Below are positions 1 to 8,563 of a stretch of 64,000 nucleotides of DNA, in pieces (the stretch's first letter is position 1; each line of letters starts with the position of its first letter). The stretch covers positions 1,780,501-1,844,500 of the forward strand of contig NZ_CP067129.1 of the NCBI RefSeq assembly GCF_028553745.1. Reading direction: 5' to 3'. The stretch is from Paracoccus seriniphilus (GTDB lineage Bacteria; Pseudomonadota; Alphaproteobacteria; Rhodobacterales; Rhodobacteraceae). The notes under the pieces were generated by a model that did no database searches, was not told where the DNA came from, and was given only the letters and a program-made list of their open reading frames with translations. Both the position numbers and the translations under genes were made by a program.

Positions 1-1893
1 GCGTTCATGATTGACGATGTAATCTGCGTAATCCCGGTATTTCGGGCTGCCATCCTCATTGGTAAAGCCCGGCAACTTCATCCGGTTGGCCAGCTGGATC
101 AGCACCGTCTGGAAGCCCCGCACCTCGCGGTCCGGCTCGATCACCGGCCAGCGGATGGCGTCCGCCACCGCATCCGCCTCGCAGATCGGGCGATCCAGCA
201 GGCTGATGCAGTCATGCCGCTCAAGATAGGTCGTGTCAGGCAGGATCAGATCGGCATAGGCCACCATCTCGGAGGAATAGGCGTCCGAATAGATGATGCG
301 CGGTATGACATATTCGCCATTCTCGTCCTTGTCGGTCAGCATCCTGATGGTCTCGGCGGTATTCATCGACGAGTTCCACGCCATATTGGCCATATAGAGA
401 AACAGTGTGTCGATCCGATAGGGATCACCGGCATGGGCATTGGCAATGACCATATGCATCAACCCATGAGCCGACATCGGGTTTTCCCAGGTAAAGGCCT
501 TGTCAATGCGCGCAGGCGTCCCCTCGGGCGTCAGGGCAAGCTGTTCCGGCCCATGCACAAAGCCCAGATGCGGCCCGTCCAGCGGGCTGTCGGGCCGGCT
601 GTTGAAATGCGGACGGGGATGCGCCTCGGAGGATTTGGGATAGGGAGGCTTGAAACGAAAGCCGCCCGGAACCTCGACCGTTCCCAGCAGGATCTGCAAC
701 ACATGGATCGCCCGGCAGGTCTGGAAGCCATTGGAATGGGCCGAAATGCCACGCATGGCATGGAAGGAAACCGGCCGACCGATCATCCGCTGATGCGTTT
801 CGCCGCGAAAATCCGTCCATTTCTTTTCGATCTCGAACGCCTCGTCAAAGGCCACACGCGCCAATTCCTCGGCAACCGCGCGGATCCGCTCGGCGGGAAT
901 GCCGCAGGTTTCGGACACGGCTTCGGGCGCATAGGCGGGGTCAAGATACATGTCCGCCATATGCTGGAACACGGTGCGATGTCCCTCATGGCGTGCGGCC
1001 AGATCGGGAAGGATTCCAGGCGTATCGAATGCGGTGATCTTGCCCGTCTTGCGGTCGCGGACCAGCGGTTTGCCTGCCTCGTCGCGCAGGAACATTCCGG
1101 TCCCATCCTCCAGCAAGACCGGTGCATTGCTGTATCGGGCCAGATAGTCCAGATCGACCCGGCCAGCCGAGATGAGGCAATGGATCAGCGACAGAACGAA
1201 CAGCCCGTCGGTGCCCGGGGTTATGCCGATCCAGTCATCCGCGATCGCATTGTAGCCCGTGCGGATCGGGTTCACCCCGATGACCCGCGCGCCGCGCGCC
1301 TTGATCTTGCCCAGGCCCATCTTGATCGGGTTGCTGTCGTGATCCTCGGCCACGCCGAACAGCATGAACAGCTTGGTGTAATCCCAGTCCGGCTGGCCAA
1401 ATTCCCAGAAGGCACCACCCATCGTATAGATGCCGGCTGTCGCCATGTTGACGGAACAGAAACCGCCATGCGCCGCGTAGTTGACGGTGCCGAAATTCTG
1501 CGCCCAGAAGCCGGTGAAGCTTTGCGACTGGTCGCGCCCGGTGAAGAAGGCAAGCTTCGAGGGATCCTTGCGCCGCAAGGGTTCCATCCAGCCTGTGGCA
1601 ATATCAAGCGCCTCGTCCCAGCTGATCTCTTCGAACTCCCCCGATCCGCGCGGCCCGACCCGGCGCAGCGGTGCCTGCAGGCGTGAGGGAGCATTCACCT
1701 GCATGATCCCGGCTGATCCCTTGGCGCAAAGCACCCCGCGGTTCACGGGATGATCCCGGTTTCCCTCGATATAGGCGACCTTGCCATCCTTCATATGAAC
1801 ATTGATGCCGCAGCGGCAGGCACACATGTAGCAGGTGGTCTTGCGGATCTCGTCCGAGACCCTGGGCGATGTATCGACAAAGGGCTGGTTCAT
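1..1893 (-). CDS. soeA: Molybdopterin oxidoreductase, SoeA-like (C-terminus beyond window)
   Basis: Catalytic subunit of a molybdenum bis-MGD enzyme, open to the left edge (631 codons visible). Near the N-terminus it has the [4Fe-4S] pattern C21-x2-C24-x3-C28-x27-C56 (CYMCACRCG ... GVLCAKGSAG), followed by the molybdopterin oxidoreductase fold. No twin-arginine signal is visible, so a cytoplasmic location is likely, as for the quinone-linked sulfite dehydrogenase SoeABC. It is the last visible gene of an operon with sulfoacetate-type genes, so oxidation of released sulfite is a sensible role. The ATG at 1893 overlaps the stop of the preceding small ORF (ATGA) but has a weak ribosome site. The open frame continues upstream without another ATG. 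Family assignment is firm; the SoeA identity is inferred from motif and context. Other DMSO-reductase family members, including formate dehydrogenase-like proteins, are possible. Confidence 0.8.
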   Translation of the reverse strand, partial: MNQPFVDTSPRVSDEIRKTTCYMCACRCGINVHMKDGKVAYIEGNRDHPVNRGVLCAKGSAGIMQVNAPSRLQAPLRRVGPRGSGEFEEISWDEALDIATGWMEPLRRKDPSKLAFFTGRDQSQSFTGFWAQNFGTVNYAAHGGFCSVNMATAGIYTMGGAFWEFGQPDWDYTKLFMLFGVAEDHDSNPIKMGLGKIKARGARVIGVNPIRTGYNAIADDWIGITPGTDGLFVLSLIHCLISAGRVDLDYLARYSNAPVLLEDGTGMFLRDEAGKPLVRDRKTGKITAFDTPGILPDLAARHEGHRTVFQHMADMYLDPAYAPEAVSETCGIPAERIRAVAEELARVAFDEAFEIEKKWTDFRGETHQRMIGRPVSFHAMRGISAHSNGFQTCRAIHVLQILLGTVEVPGGFRFKPPYPKSSEAHPRPHFNSRPDSPLDGPHLGFVHGPEQLALTPEGTPARIDKAFTWENPMSAHGLMHMVIANAHAGDPYRIDTLFLYMANMAWNSSMNTAETIRMLTDKDENGEYVIPRIIYSDAYSSEMVAYADLILPDTTYLERHDCISLLDRPICEADAVADAIRWPVIEPDREVRGFQTVLIQLANRMKLPGFTNEDGSPKYRDYADYIVNHER

Positions 1894-2198
1894 GACGGCA
1901 CCGCCATGTCCATAGCGATGGACAGTTTGACCGGGGAGCGGCCTGCTTTGCCAAAGGCGTCTGTCGTCGCGGATCGCGCTACATTTCCGGGGATCATTCT
2001 CGACGGCCTCATATTGTTTTCCTTGAAACTGTGGCTTGTGAGGGGCCGGGACATTTGCCGCCCCGGCCCGACGACCTGTTCGCGCCACGCCCTGCCCAGG
2101 CGATGATCCGACCCTGCTGCGATACGGGATCCGATCATGGCGCGGATATCATCCATGTTGAGCACTCTGCCGAAGGTCCTGTCGAACATCCTTTTCAT
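1890..2198 (-). CDS. Small hypothetical protein between tctA and soeA-like gene
   Basis: A 102-codon frame that I do not recognise. In its favour: a strong Shine-Dalgarno (TGGAGGA, about 5 bases before the ATG at 2198), position 90 bases after tctA in the same direction, and a stop that overlaps the next start (ATGA). Against it: the composition is Arg- and Met-rich, there is no recognisable domain, signal peptide or membrane segment, and the N-terminal half (begins MKRMFDRTFG) looks like non-coding translation. A second in-frame ATG at about 2009 follows an AAGGA. It may be a small accessory protein, a translated leader coupling soeA expression to tctA, or spurious. Confidence 0.35.
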   Translation of the reverse strand: MKRMFDRTFGRVLNMDDIRAMIGSRIAAGSDHRLGRAWREQVVGPGRQMSRPLTSHSFKENNMRPSRMIPGNVARSATTDAFGKAGRSPVKLSIAMDMAVPS

Positions 2199-2288
2199 GT
2201 CATTCCTCCATTCGCGTGCATTCGGCAGGCCGAGACCCATGCGGGCAGCCCCAGCAGGCCCGCCGCGCAGGACGGCCCTGCGGGTGCT

Positions 2289-3794
2289 TCAGGCCATGAG
2301 CTGTTTCATCCGCGACATCGCCGATGTGATCGGAGCCCAAAGGGACCAAAGCACAAAGAGCAATGCGAGCAGCAGGATCGTTCCGCTGATCGGGCGGGTG
2401 AAAAATACCGTCCAGTCCTGGTTGGAATTCGCAAGCGATGTCAGGAAATAGCGTTCTGCCAGAGGGCCAAGTATGACACCAAGCACCATCGGCGCCGATG
2501 GAAATCCGATCCGCTTCATTCCCCAGCCCAGAACCCCGAAGGCAAGGCAGACATAGACGTCGAAGATATTGTTCCGGATCCCGAATGCCCCCACGACGCT
2601 GAGAACGATGATGAATGCCGCCAGAATCGCCGGAGGTGTGCGCATCAGCGTCGAAAAGACCTGTGCGACCCCGATCCCGGCACAGATCATCAGGATATTC
2701 GCGATGATCATGGCCGCAAAGATCGTGTAGACCATCGAAGGGTCCATGATGAACAGCAGCGGGCCCGGGTTGATGCCATGCAGCATCATCGCCGCCAGCA
2801 TGATCGCCGTCGCGGCACTGCCGGGGATTCCCAGAGTCAGCAGCGGCACCATCGCCGCACCGGTCGTGGCATTCTTCGCGGCTTCGGGCGCGGCCAGTCC
2901 CTCTTCGACGCCGGTTCCGAATTCGTCGCCGCGTTTGGAAACCTGCTTTTCCACCCCATATGCAATGACCGCACCAGGGGTTGCCCCCGCGCCCGGGATC
3001 ATCCCGATCATGCAGCCAAGGCCCGTTCCGCGGGCGATGGCGCCCTTCAGCCTGAACATGTCGCGCAGACCCGCCCCTTTTCCTGCGCCTTCGGTCTTTT
3101 TCGGGCGCAGATCGCGATTGGTGGCGATCAGGTCCACGACCTCGCCGATCGCGAACAGACCGATCATCACGACCACGAAGCGGATGCCGTTTTCCATCTC
3201 GGAGATACCAAAGCTGAAACGCGCCTGCCCATACAGCGGATCGACCCCGACGGTGCCAATGGCAATCCCCGCCAGCAGGGATACGACGGTGATCACCGGC
3301 TGGTCCTTGGCGATGGCAATGACACTGACCAGACCAAGCACCGTCGCCGCAAAGAATTCGGGTTGGGAAAATTTCAGCGCAAAGGCCGCGAATGGAGCCG
3401 AGAGAAAGGCCAGAACCAGCGCACTGACCAATCCGCCCGTGGCCGAGGCAGTGACGGCAATGGTCAACGCGCGCTTGACCTCGCCCCTTCGGGTCATCTG
3501 ATATCCATCCCAGGTGGCCGGAAGGGACGCGGGTGTTCCCGGAACATTGATGATGATGGCCGAGATGGACCCCCCGAAGACCCCACCGACATAGATGCCA
3601 CCCAGGAACAGCATGGATTGCGTGGGTTCCATCACATAGGTGAAGGGCAGCGCCATCGCCATTGCATTGACAAACGAGATGCCGGGAAGCGCCCCCGCCA
3701 CGACGCCGACCAGAAGACCGATCACGATCGTGGCAAAGGCAACCAGCTGAAACGCGGAGTGAAAGCCGCCTGCCAGTAATTCGAACGAACTCAT
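2289..3794 (-). CDS. tctA: Tripartite tricarboxylate transporter, large permease TctA
   Basis: Inner-membrane large subunit of a TTT-family secondary transporter (about 500 residues, the usual TctA length, 10-12 hydrophobic segments). The TctA signature is clear near the N-terminus: GALPGISFVNAMAMALPFTY, followed by FLGGIYVGGVFGGSISAII and the NVPGTPASLPATWDGY stretch. The start at 3794 (MSSFELLAGG) is preferred over a possible start nine codons upstream because GGAG lies 8 bases before it. It follows tctB by 13 bases in the order tctC-tctB-tctA. The neighbouring CoA ligase and CoA-acylating dehydrogenase suggest that the imported substrate is a small organic acid, possibly sulfoacetate rather than a tricarboxylate. 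Confidence 0.93.
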   Translation of the reverse strand: MSSFELLAGGFHSAFQLVAFATIVIGLLVGVVAGALPGISFVNAMAMALPFTYVMEPTQSMLFLGGIYVGGVFGGSISAIIINVPGTPASLPATWDGYQMTRRGEVKRALTIAVTASATGGLVSALVLAFLSAPFAAFALKFSQPEFFAATVLGLVSVIAIAKDQPVITVVSLLAGIAIGTVGVDPLYGQARFSFGISEMENGIRFVVVMIGLFAIGEVVDLIATNRDLRPKKTEGAGKGAGLRDMFRLKGAIARGTGLGCMIGMIPGAGATPGAVIAYGVEKQVSKRGDEFGTGVEEGLAAPEAAKNATTGAAMVPLLTLGIPGSAATAIMLAAMMLHGINPGPLLFIMDPSMVYTIFAAMIIANILMICAGIGVAQVFSTLMRTPPAILAAFIIVLSVVGAFGIRNNIFDVYVCLAFGVLGWGMKRIGFPSAPMVLGVILGPLAERYFLTSLANSNQDWTVFFTRPISGTILLLALLFVLWSLWAPITSAMSRMKQLMA

Positions 3795-3807
3795 GCGACC
3801 ATCTCCG

Positions 3808-4392
3808 TCAATAGATTCCAAGGGTCTGAAGCAGCCAGATGCTGAAATGATCGAAGCCCCCCTGCCCCCGGCTGAGCGGCATCAGCGCCAGCCCCATGAA
3901 GACCCACAGCAGAATGGCGGTCCCGATCAGTGACACCGACGCGACGACCAGCGGATTCCGGATGCCTCCGTAAAGGGTCCAGATGGCGATGAAACCGGCC
4001 GTGGCCAGGGCAAAGCCAACAAGGCTCAGAACCGCGCCATAAATGACGATCAGCAAGATGCCGACCAGGGCCTTGCCATAGCGATAGACCTCGTCATCCT
4101 CCTGGGCCTTCAGCATCGGCCGTCGTCCGGCGCGGCCAAGCACCCAAAGTTCGTGCACAAGCCAGATGGCGGAAAAGATCGCCAGCCCGTCTAGGATCAG
4201 GTCCGGCCATGCTGCCGGCCCCAGGCCCTCGGTCACTTTCGGCGCACCCTGCCAGAACATGAATTGCGGCAGGATCAGCGCCAGCAGGAACAGCATGGCC
4301 GGCAGCACTGCGGGGCGCAGCAGGATCAGGCCCGAGGCGTGATCCCGCGCCGGTCGGTCAGCGACAGCGACTCGATTGGATGAAGTAGACAC
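3808..4392 (-). CDS. tctB: Tripartite tricarboxylate transporter, small permease TctB
   Basis: Small membrane subunit of the TTT transporter, 194 residues. Four hydrophobic segments are visible (around LPAMLFLLALILPQFMFW, the DLILDGLAIFSAIWLV stretch, LVGILLIVIYGAVLSLVGFA, and the C-terminal VASVSLIGTAILLWVFMGLA). A GTG start at 4392 is chosen because it lies 11 bases after the tctC stop and follows GAGGGAG with 6-7 bases of spacing. The longer open frame would run back into tctC. TctB is poorly conserved in general, so the call leans on topology and position between TctC and TctA. Confidence 0.88.
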   Translation of the reverse strand: MSTSSNRVAVADRPARDHASGLILLRPAVLPAMLFLLALILPQFMFWQGAPKVTEGLGPAAWPDLILDGLAIFSAIWLVHELWVLGRAGRRPMLKAQEDDEVYRYGKALVGILLIVIYGAVLSLVGFALATAGFIAIWTLYGGIRNPLVVASVSLIGTAILLWVFMGLALMPLSRGQGGFDHFSIWLLQTLGIY

Positions 4393-4403
4393 GGCGCACT
4401 CCC

Positions 4404-5360
4404 TCAGGTTCCGAGATGAGCGGCGATCTGACTGCGGAAGCCGGAAATCATCGCCTGTGCCGCATCGCCCGTCACGGGTTCGATGCAGGAATATGTCTTC
4501 TTGCAAAACGCCTGCCAGTCATCCGTCGCCACCGCGCCCAGAACCGCTTCCTGCAGCCGGTCAACGATGTCATCGGGCGTGCCGGCCCGCACCGCCAGGC
4601 TGCGGAAATTGTCCAGCCCGGAAATATCTATGCCAAGCTCGGCTGACGTGGGCACATCCGGGAATGCCGGATGGCGTTCCGACGAGAACACCACCACAGG
4701 CACCAGTTGTCCTGCCTCGATGAACTGCGCGACATCACCGGGTTCCTCATAAATGGCCTGCGTATGACCACCAATTGGCGAAGCATAGCGCTCGGCCGGG
4801 GCCTGGAAGGGAACGTTCTTCATCTCGACCCCGGCATCTGTCAGCAGTTTGAGCGTCACGTCATCCTGAGTGCCATATCCCGATGTCGCGACGGTAATCT
4901 CGCCCGGATGGGACCTGGCATAGTCGAACAGCTCCTTGCCACTTTTGTGCGGGCTGCTGGCCGGTACGAAAAGAAAGGACGGGGAACTTTGCACCACGGC
5001 GACCACACGAAAGTCCTCGGGCTCATTGTCGCCCAGCCCCGAAGCCCATGACGCCACCGTCAACGAGATCAAAGTGCCCACCGTGTAGCCATCGGCCGGA
5101 TTCGTCCGCAAATGGGTCAGCCCGGCATTGCCCGATGCACCGGCCACATTCGCCACGGGCAAAGGCACACCCAGCGGTTCTTCCAGCAGTTTCGCCATCT
5201 GCCGTCCCATGACATCGGCACCGCCACCGGGGCCAAATGTCACGGCCAGCTCGATAGGCCGGTTCGGATAATCCTGGGCGCTGACCGCTCCACCGGCCGT
5301 CATGGCCCCCAGCATCATCAAGGCACGAAGGGCGTTGCCCCTGCTTTTGAACATATCCAT
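4404..5360 (-). CDS. tctC: Tripartite tricarboxylate transporter substrate-binding protein TctC (BUG family)
   Basis: Periplasmic solute receptor of the TTT system, 318 residues, the usual length. It has an N-terminal signal peptide (KSRGNALRALMMLGAMTAGG, cleavage near AVSA-QDYP), then the BUG-family start YPNRPIELAVTFGPGGGADV and the NVAGASGNAGL loop that binds the substrate carboxylate. The later segments FLVPASSP-like and AFPDVPTSAELG are also typical. The ATG at 5360 follows GGGAGG by 6-7 bases. It is first of the three transporter genes, 87 bases downstream of the CoA ligase gene and probably co-transcribed with it. BUG proteins bind many carboxylates, so specificity must come from context; sulfoacetate is inferred. 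Confidence 0.92.
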   Translation of the reverse strand: MDMFKSRGNALRALMMLGAMTAGGAVSAQDYPNRPIELAVTFGPGGGADVMGRQMAKLLEEPLGVPLPVANVAGASGNAGLTHLRTNPADGYTVGTLISLTVASWASGLGDNEPEDFRVVAVVQSSPSFLFVPASSPHKSGKELFDYARSHPGEITVATSGYGTQDDVTLKLLTDAGVEMKNVPFQAPAERYASPIGGHTQAIYEEPGDVAQFIEAGQLVPVVVFSSERHPAFPDVPTSAELGIDISGLDNFRSLAVRAGTPDDIVDRLQEAVLGAVATDDWQAFCKKTYSCIEPVTGDAAQAMISGFRSQIAAHLGT

Positions 5361-5447
5361 CTGTTATCCTCCCTTTGCGTTCATTGACGACGCAGCTTTG
5401 TCGGTGGCCTTCCGCTCTCCCTTTCGGTCGGCCACTTGCTGCCTGTT

Positions 5448-6983
5448 CTAACCTCCGGCCCTCGTGATCTCCAAAAGATGTCTGCGCTGGATCTTTCCCG
5501 ACGGCCCCTTGGGCAGTTCGGCCAGAAAATGGATCGAGTCGGGACTTTTGAATTTTCCCAGTTTTTCGTGACACAACTCGATCAGTTCAGCCTCGGATGC
5601 GGCGGCTCCGGCGCGCAGCGCAACCGCCGCCTCGACCCGCTCGCCATAGCTTGAACATGGGCGCGCGAAAGCAGCCGCCTCGACAACATCGGGATGGGCA
5701 TAGAGCGCCTCATCCACCTCTCGAGGGGCGATATTCTCGCCACCCTTGATGATCAGTTCCTTGAGCCGCCCGGTGACAAAGACGAACCCGTCGGCGTCCA
5801 TGCGCCCCAGATCCCCGGTACGCAGCCAGCCATCCTCGGTCAGCGCCTCCTTCGTCGCAGCCTCGTTCTTCAGATATCCGCGCATGACATTGGGGCCGCG
5901 CACGGCAATCTCGCCCTCGGTATCAGGGGGCAGCGGCATCAGATCGGGACCAAGGATCACCACCCTGTCGCCATAGGCCTTTCCCGGCGAACCGATCTTG
6001 CGCTCGGCCTCGGACAGCGGATTGGACAGGATCTGCGCCGCAGTTTCCGTCAGCCCCATGGTCTCGATCAGCGATATACCGAAACGTTCTTCGAAAGCCC
6101 GGTGGACCTCGGGCGCCAGCGCCGAGGATGCCGAGCGGCCGAAACGGATGCGTTCGCGTGTGTCCACATCAGGTCGCTCGTCGCTATGCAACAGATGCGA
6201 CACGATCGTCGGCACGACCGAGAACCATGTCACCTCGGCCTCGCCGCATTGATCCCAGAACTTGCGCGCAGAGAAACGCTCGCAGATGGCGACGGATCCC
6301 CCCGAGACCAGCGGCCCCATGACGGTCACGCAAAGCCCGTTGATATGGCAGATCGGCAGCACGCAAAGCGCGCGATCCTCGCTGGTCAGTTCATGCGCCA
6401 GTGCCGTCGTCCAGCCGCCTGCCAGCAGACTGGAATGGCTGTGCACCACGCCCTTGGGACGTCCTGTCGTCCCCGAGGTATACATCAGCAGCGCATCATC
6501 CTGGGCATTCAACTCGCAAAGCGGCGCTTCGCCAGTTGCGGCAGGCCAGTCAATGCCATCCTCCACCCGTATGGCAATGGCGTTGAAATCATGCGACTGG
6601 GCGGCGCTTGCAAACAGTTCTTCCTGCCCTGCGCCGACGAAGACGTGACTGGCCTCGGAATGGGACAGGGCATAGCCGATGGCCTCGGCCCCGGCCGCCA
6701 GATTGATGACCGTGGTGCGAAACCCGCCATAGAGCACACCGAAAAGACAAAGGATCGCGTCCCTGCTGTTGGGCAGCATCACGGCCACGCTGGTGCCCCT
6801 GGACACTCCCAGACCTGCCAGACGGGCCGCAATGACGCGTGCCTCGTCGCGAAGTTCGGCCCAGGTCAAGGGCGCCGCACTGCCGGGAAACAGGTGACTG
6901 ATCGTCCGGCCTGCCGTCTCTGCGCGATGATCAAGCCAGTCGCGGACCGTGCCGATGGGCGGTGTCGAAGCGTCGTAGTTCAC
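5448..6983 (-). CDS. sauT: AMP-forming acyl-CoA ligase, SauT-like (sulfoacetate-CoA ligase candidate)
   Basis: ANL-superfamily enzyme of 511 residues that would activate a carboxylic acid to its CoA thioester with ATP. Visible motifs: the P-loop LLMYTSGTTGRPKG (about residues 165-178), MGLTETAA (adenine binding), GWLRTGDLGRMDADG (hinge and ribose binding), KELIIKGGENIAP, and the C-terminal catalytic lysine in GPSGKIQRRH. The start is GTG at 6983, overlapping the stop of the upstream dehydrogenase gene (GTGA). Pairing of such a ligase with a CoA-acylating aldehyde dehydrogenase is the arrangement known for SauT/SauS in Cupriavidus necator sulfoacetate degradation. The ligase class is certain; the substrate is inferred. 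Confidence 0.85.
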   Translation of the reverse strand: MNYDASTPPIGTVRDWLDHRAETAGRTISHLFPGSAAPLTWAELRDEARVIAARLAGLGVSRGTSVAVMLPNSRDAILCLFGVLYGGFRTTVINLAAGAEAIGYALSHSEASHVFVGAGQEELFASAAQSHDFNAIAIRVEDGIDWPAATGEAPLCELNAQDDALLMYTSGTTGRPKGVVHSHSSLLAGGWTTALAHELTSEDRALCVLPICHINGLCVTVMGPLVSGGSVAICERFSARKFWDQCGEAEVTWFSVVPTIVSHLLHSDERPDVDTRERIRFGRSASSALAPEVHRAFEERFGISLIETMGLTETAAQILSNPLSEAERKIGSPGKAYGDRVVILGPDLMPLPPDTEGEIAVRGPNVMRGYLKNEAATKEALTEDGWLRTGDLGRMDADGFVFVTGRLKELIIKGGENIAPREVDEALYAHPDVVEAAAFARPCSSYGERVEAAVALRAGAAASEAELIELCHEKLGKFKSPDSIHFLAELPKGPSGKIQRRHLLEITRAGG

Positions 6984-8389
6984 TTTCCTGCCTCCGCCCA
7001 GTAGTCAGCAAAGATCTCCTCCAGCGCCGGTTCGCGTGCGGGAATGGGACGGATGACCCGTGACCGTTGAACGAAATGGCGCCAATGCAGGTTGTCGTCG
7101 ATCGAATTTCCGCCCCAGCTTCCACAACCCATCGACAGCGAAAACGGAAGCCCGTTGTCAAAGGCGCCGCCCGTGGCAAAGCAATGCGCCTGGTTGACGA
7201 TCACGCGGCAGGTCGGCATCCGGCTGGCCAGCGCAAGCGGGCGGTCCGGGTTTTCGGTATGGATCCCCAGCGAATGACCGGCACCCTGAAACTGCAATAT
7301 CCGCTGCGTGATATCGACGGCGTCTTCATAGTCACGTGCCCGGTACAGCGCGACGATCCGGCTCATTTTCTCGCCCGAAAGCGGATGGCCCGGACCTATC
7401 CCCTGCGTCTCGACCGCAATGAAACGCGTGGCTTCGGGCAACTTGTCGCCAAGGCCAAGCTTTTCGATCATCACATCCGCATCCTTGGCGATGATCTCGC
7501 GGCTCAAGTGCCCGCCCGGCCACAGGCGTTCGACGATCCCTGCCTCTTCCGAAGCCGGAAGCACCGCCCCGCCGACCTTGCGCAGGGCAGCGGTGAAAGC
7601 GTCATAGACGGACTCCACGACGACCAGCGCGTTTTCCGATGAACAGGAAGTCGCATTGTCGAATGTCTTTGATGCGGCGATCTTGCTGGCCGCGTCTTCC
7701 AGATCGGCGGTTTCATCCACGATGACGGTCACATTCCCCGCACCGACGCCAATGGCTGGCGTGCCGCTGGAATAGGCGCGGCGGACATTGTCCTGGCTTC
7801 CGGTCACGATGGCCAGATCGACCTGTTCCAGAAGACGTTGCGTCTTGGCCTTGCTGCCGGGGGCGGGCAGCATCTGCACAAGGGCCTTGTTCTCGCCGAT
7901 CTTGTCGAACTCGGCGTGGATGAATTCCAGCAACAGCGTGCAGCAGGCCACCCCTTTCGGAGAGGGCGACAGGATGATCGCATTCCCGCCCTTCAGCGCA
8001 TTGATGATATTGTTGGCTGGCGTGGCCGCAGGGTTGGTCGAGGGAACGACCGCGCCGACCACGCCGATCGGCCGCAGGAAGGTGGTGATCCCGCTCTCGG
8101 CGTCATCGGACAGCACACCGAACGTCTGTGCCTGGCTGATATCGCGCATCAGGCCAAGGGTCTTGCGATGGTTCTTGGTGATCTTGTCGCTCACGTTACC
8201 CAGACCCGTCGTCTTCACGGCAAGCTCTGACAGGCTGCGGTTGCGGGCGGGTTCCATGATGGCCCAGCCAGCGGCCTGCGCCGCCCGATCATAGCGCGAC
8301 TGGCTGCCGTTGCGCTCGTATTCCGCCTGGGCGGCACGGGCCTCGGCGATGATCCGATCGACCACCAATGTTTCTTCCTGAGCGTTCAT
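6980..8389 (-). CDS. sauS: CoA-acylating aldehyde dehydrogenase, SauS-like (sulfoacetaldehyde dehydrogenase)
   Basis: NAD(P)-dependent acylating aldehyde dehydrogenase of 469 residues. In the SauS reaction it would reduce sulfoacetyl-CoA to sulfoacetaldehyde. Catalytic Cys249 lies in FDNATSCSSENA; the cofactor region VTGSQDNVRRAYSSGTPAIG and the conserved NQAHCFATGGAFDNGLPFSL stretch match the SauS/PduP/EutE-type branch rather than ordinary hydrolytic ALDHs. The start at 8389 follows GAGGGAGG with ideal spacing; a longer frame to 8479 would cover the promoter region. It is the first gene of the leftward operon, divergent from a LacI regulator. A related acylating dehydrogenase of other short aldehydes cannot be excluded from sequence alone. 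Confidence 0.87.
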   Translation of the reverse strand: MNAQEETLVVDRIIAEARAAQAEYERNGSQSRYDRAAQAAGWAIMEPARNRSLSELAVKTTGLGNVSDKITKNHRKTLGLMRDISQAQTFGVLSDDAESGITTFLRPIGVVGAVVPSTNPAATPANNIINALKGGNAIILSPSPKGVACCTLLLEFIHAEFDKIGENKALVQMLPAPGSKAKTQRLLEQVDLAIVTGSQDNVRRAYSSGTPAIGVGAGNVTVIVDETADLEDAASKIAASKTFDNATSCSSENALVVVESVYDAFTAALRKVGGAVLPASEEAGIVERLWPGGHLSREIIAKDADVMIEKLGLGDKLPEATRFIAVETQGIGPGHPLSGEKMSRIVALYRARDYEDAVDITQRILQFQGAGHSLGIHTENPDRPLALASRMPTCRVIVNQAHCFATGGAFDNGLPFSLSMGCGSWGGNSIDDNLHWRHFVQRSRVIRPIPAREPALEEIFADYWAEAGK

Positions 8390-8506
8390 GATCCTCCCTC
8401 CCAAGTTGGCACCGACAGTTCGAAACCATCGTCCCGACAGCACTGCCGCAGGCATTTCCCGAAGCTGCGTGATGCACATTTCTTGTTCCGTCCATCTCAG
8501 GATATG

Positions 8507-8538
8507 TTATGAAAATTACATTGCAAATGTTTTCATAA
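8507..8538. promoter_or_regulatory. Operator-like inverted repeat between sauS and lacI-type gene
   Basis: Perfect 9-base inverted repeat TTATGAAAA (8507-8515) and TTTTCATAA (8530-8538) separated by 14 bases, with a smaller TTGCAA dyad almost at its centre (8521-8526). It lies in the 174-base divergent interval, 118 bases upstream of the sauS-like start and 26 bases upstream of the regulator start. This is the natural place for autoregulation and control of the operon. The region is clearly AT-richer than its surroundings, as expected for promoter DNA. Binding by the adjacent LacI protein is inferred. Confidence 0.6.
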
Positions 8539-8563
8539 TATCTGCCGAACAGGACATAACCAT

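Noticed and set aside
7-1686. Long plus-strand open frame (about 559 codons) opposite the molybdopterin enzyme gene
   Set aside because: The minus strand encodes a recognisable [4Fe-4S]/molybdopterin protein over the whole range; the plus frame is Arg/His/Gly-rich with no domain, as expected antisense to GC-rich codons.
2031-3779. Plus-strand frame of about 580 codons opposite tctA
   Set aside because: Antisense to an unmistakable TctA; repetitive Arg/Asp/His/Gln composition.
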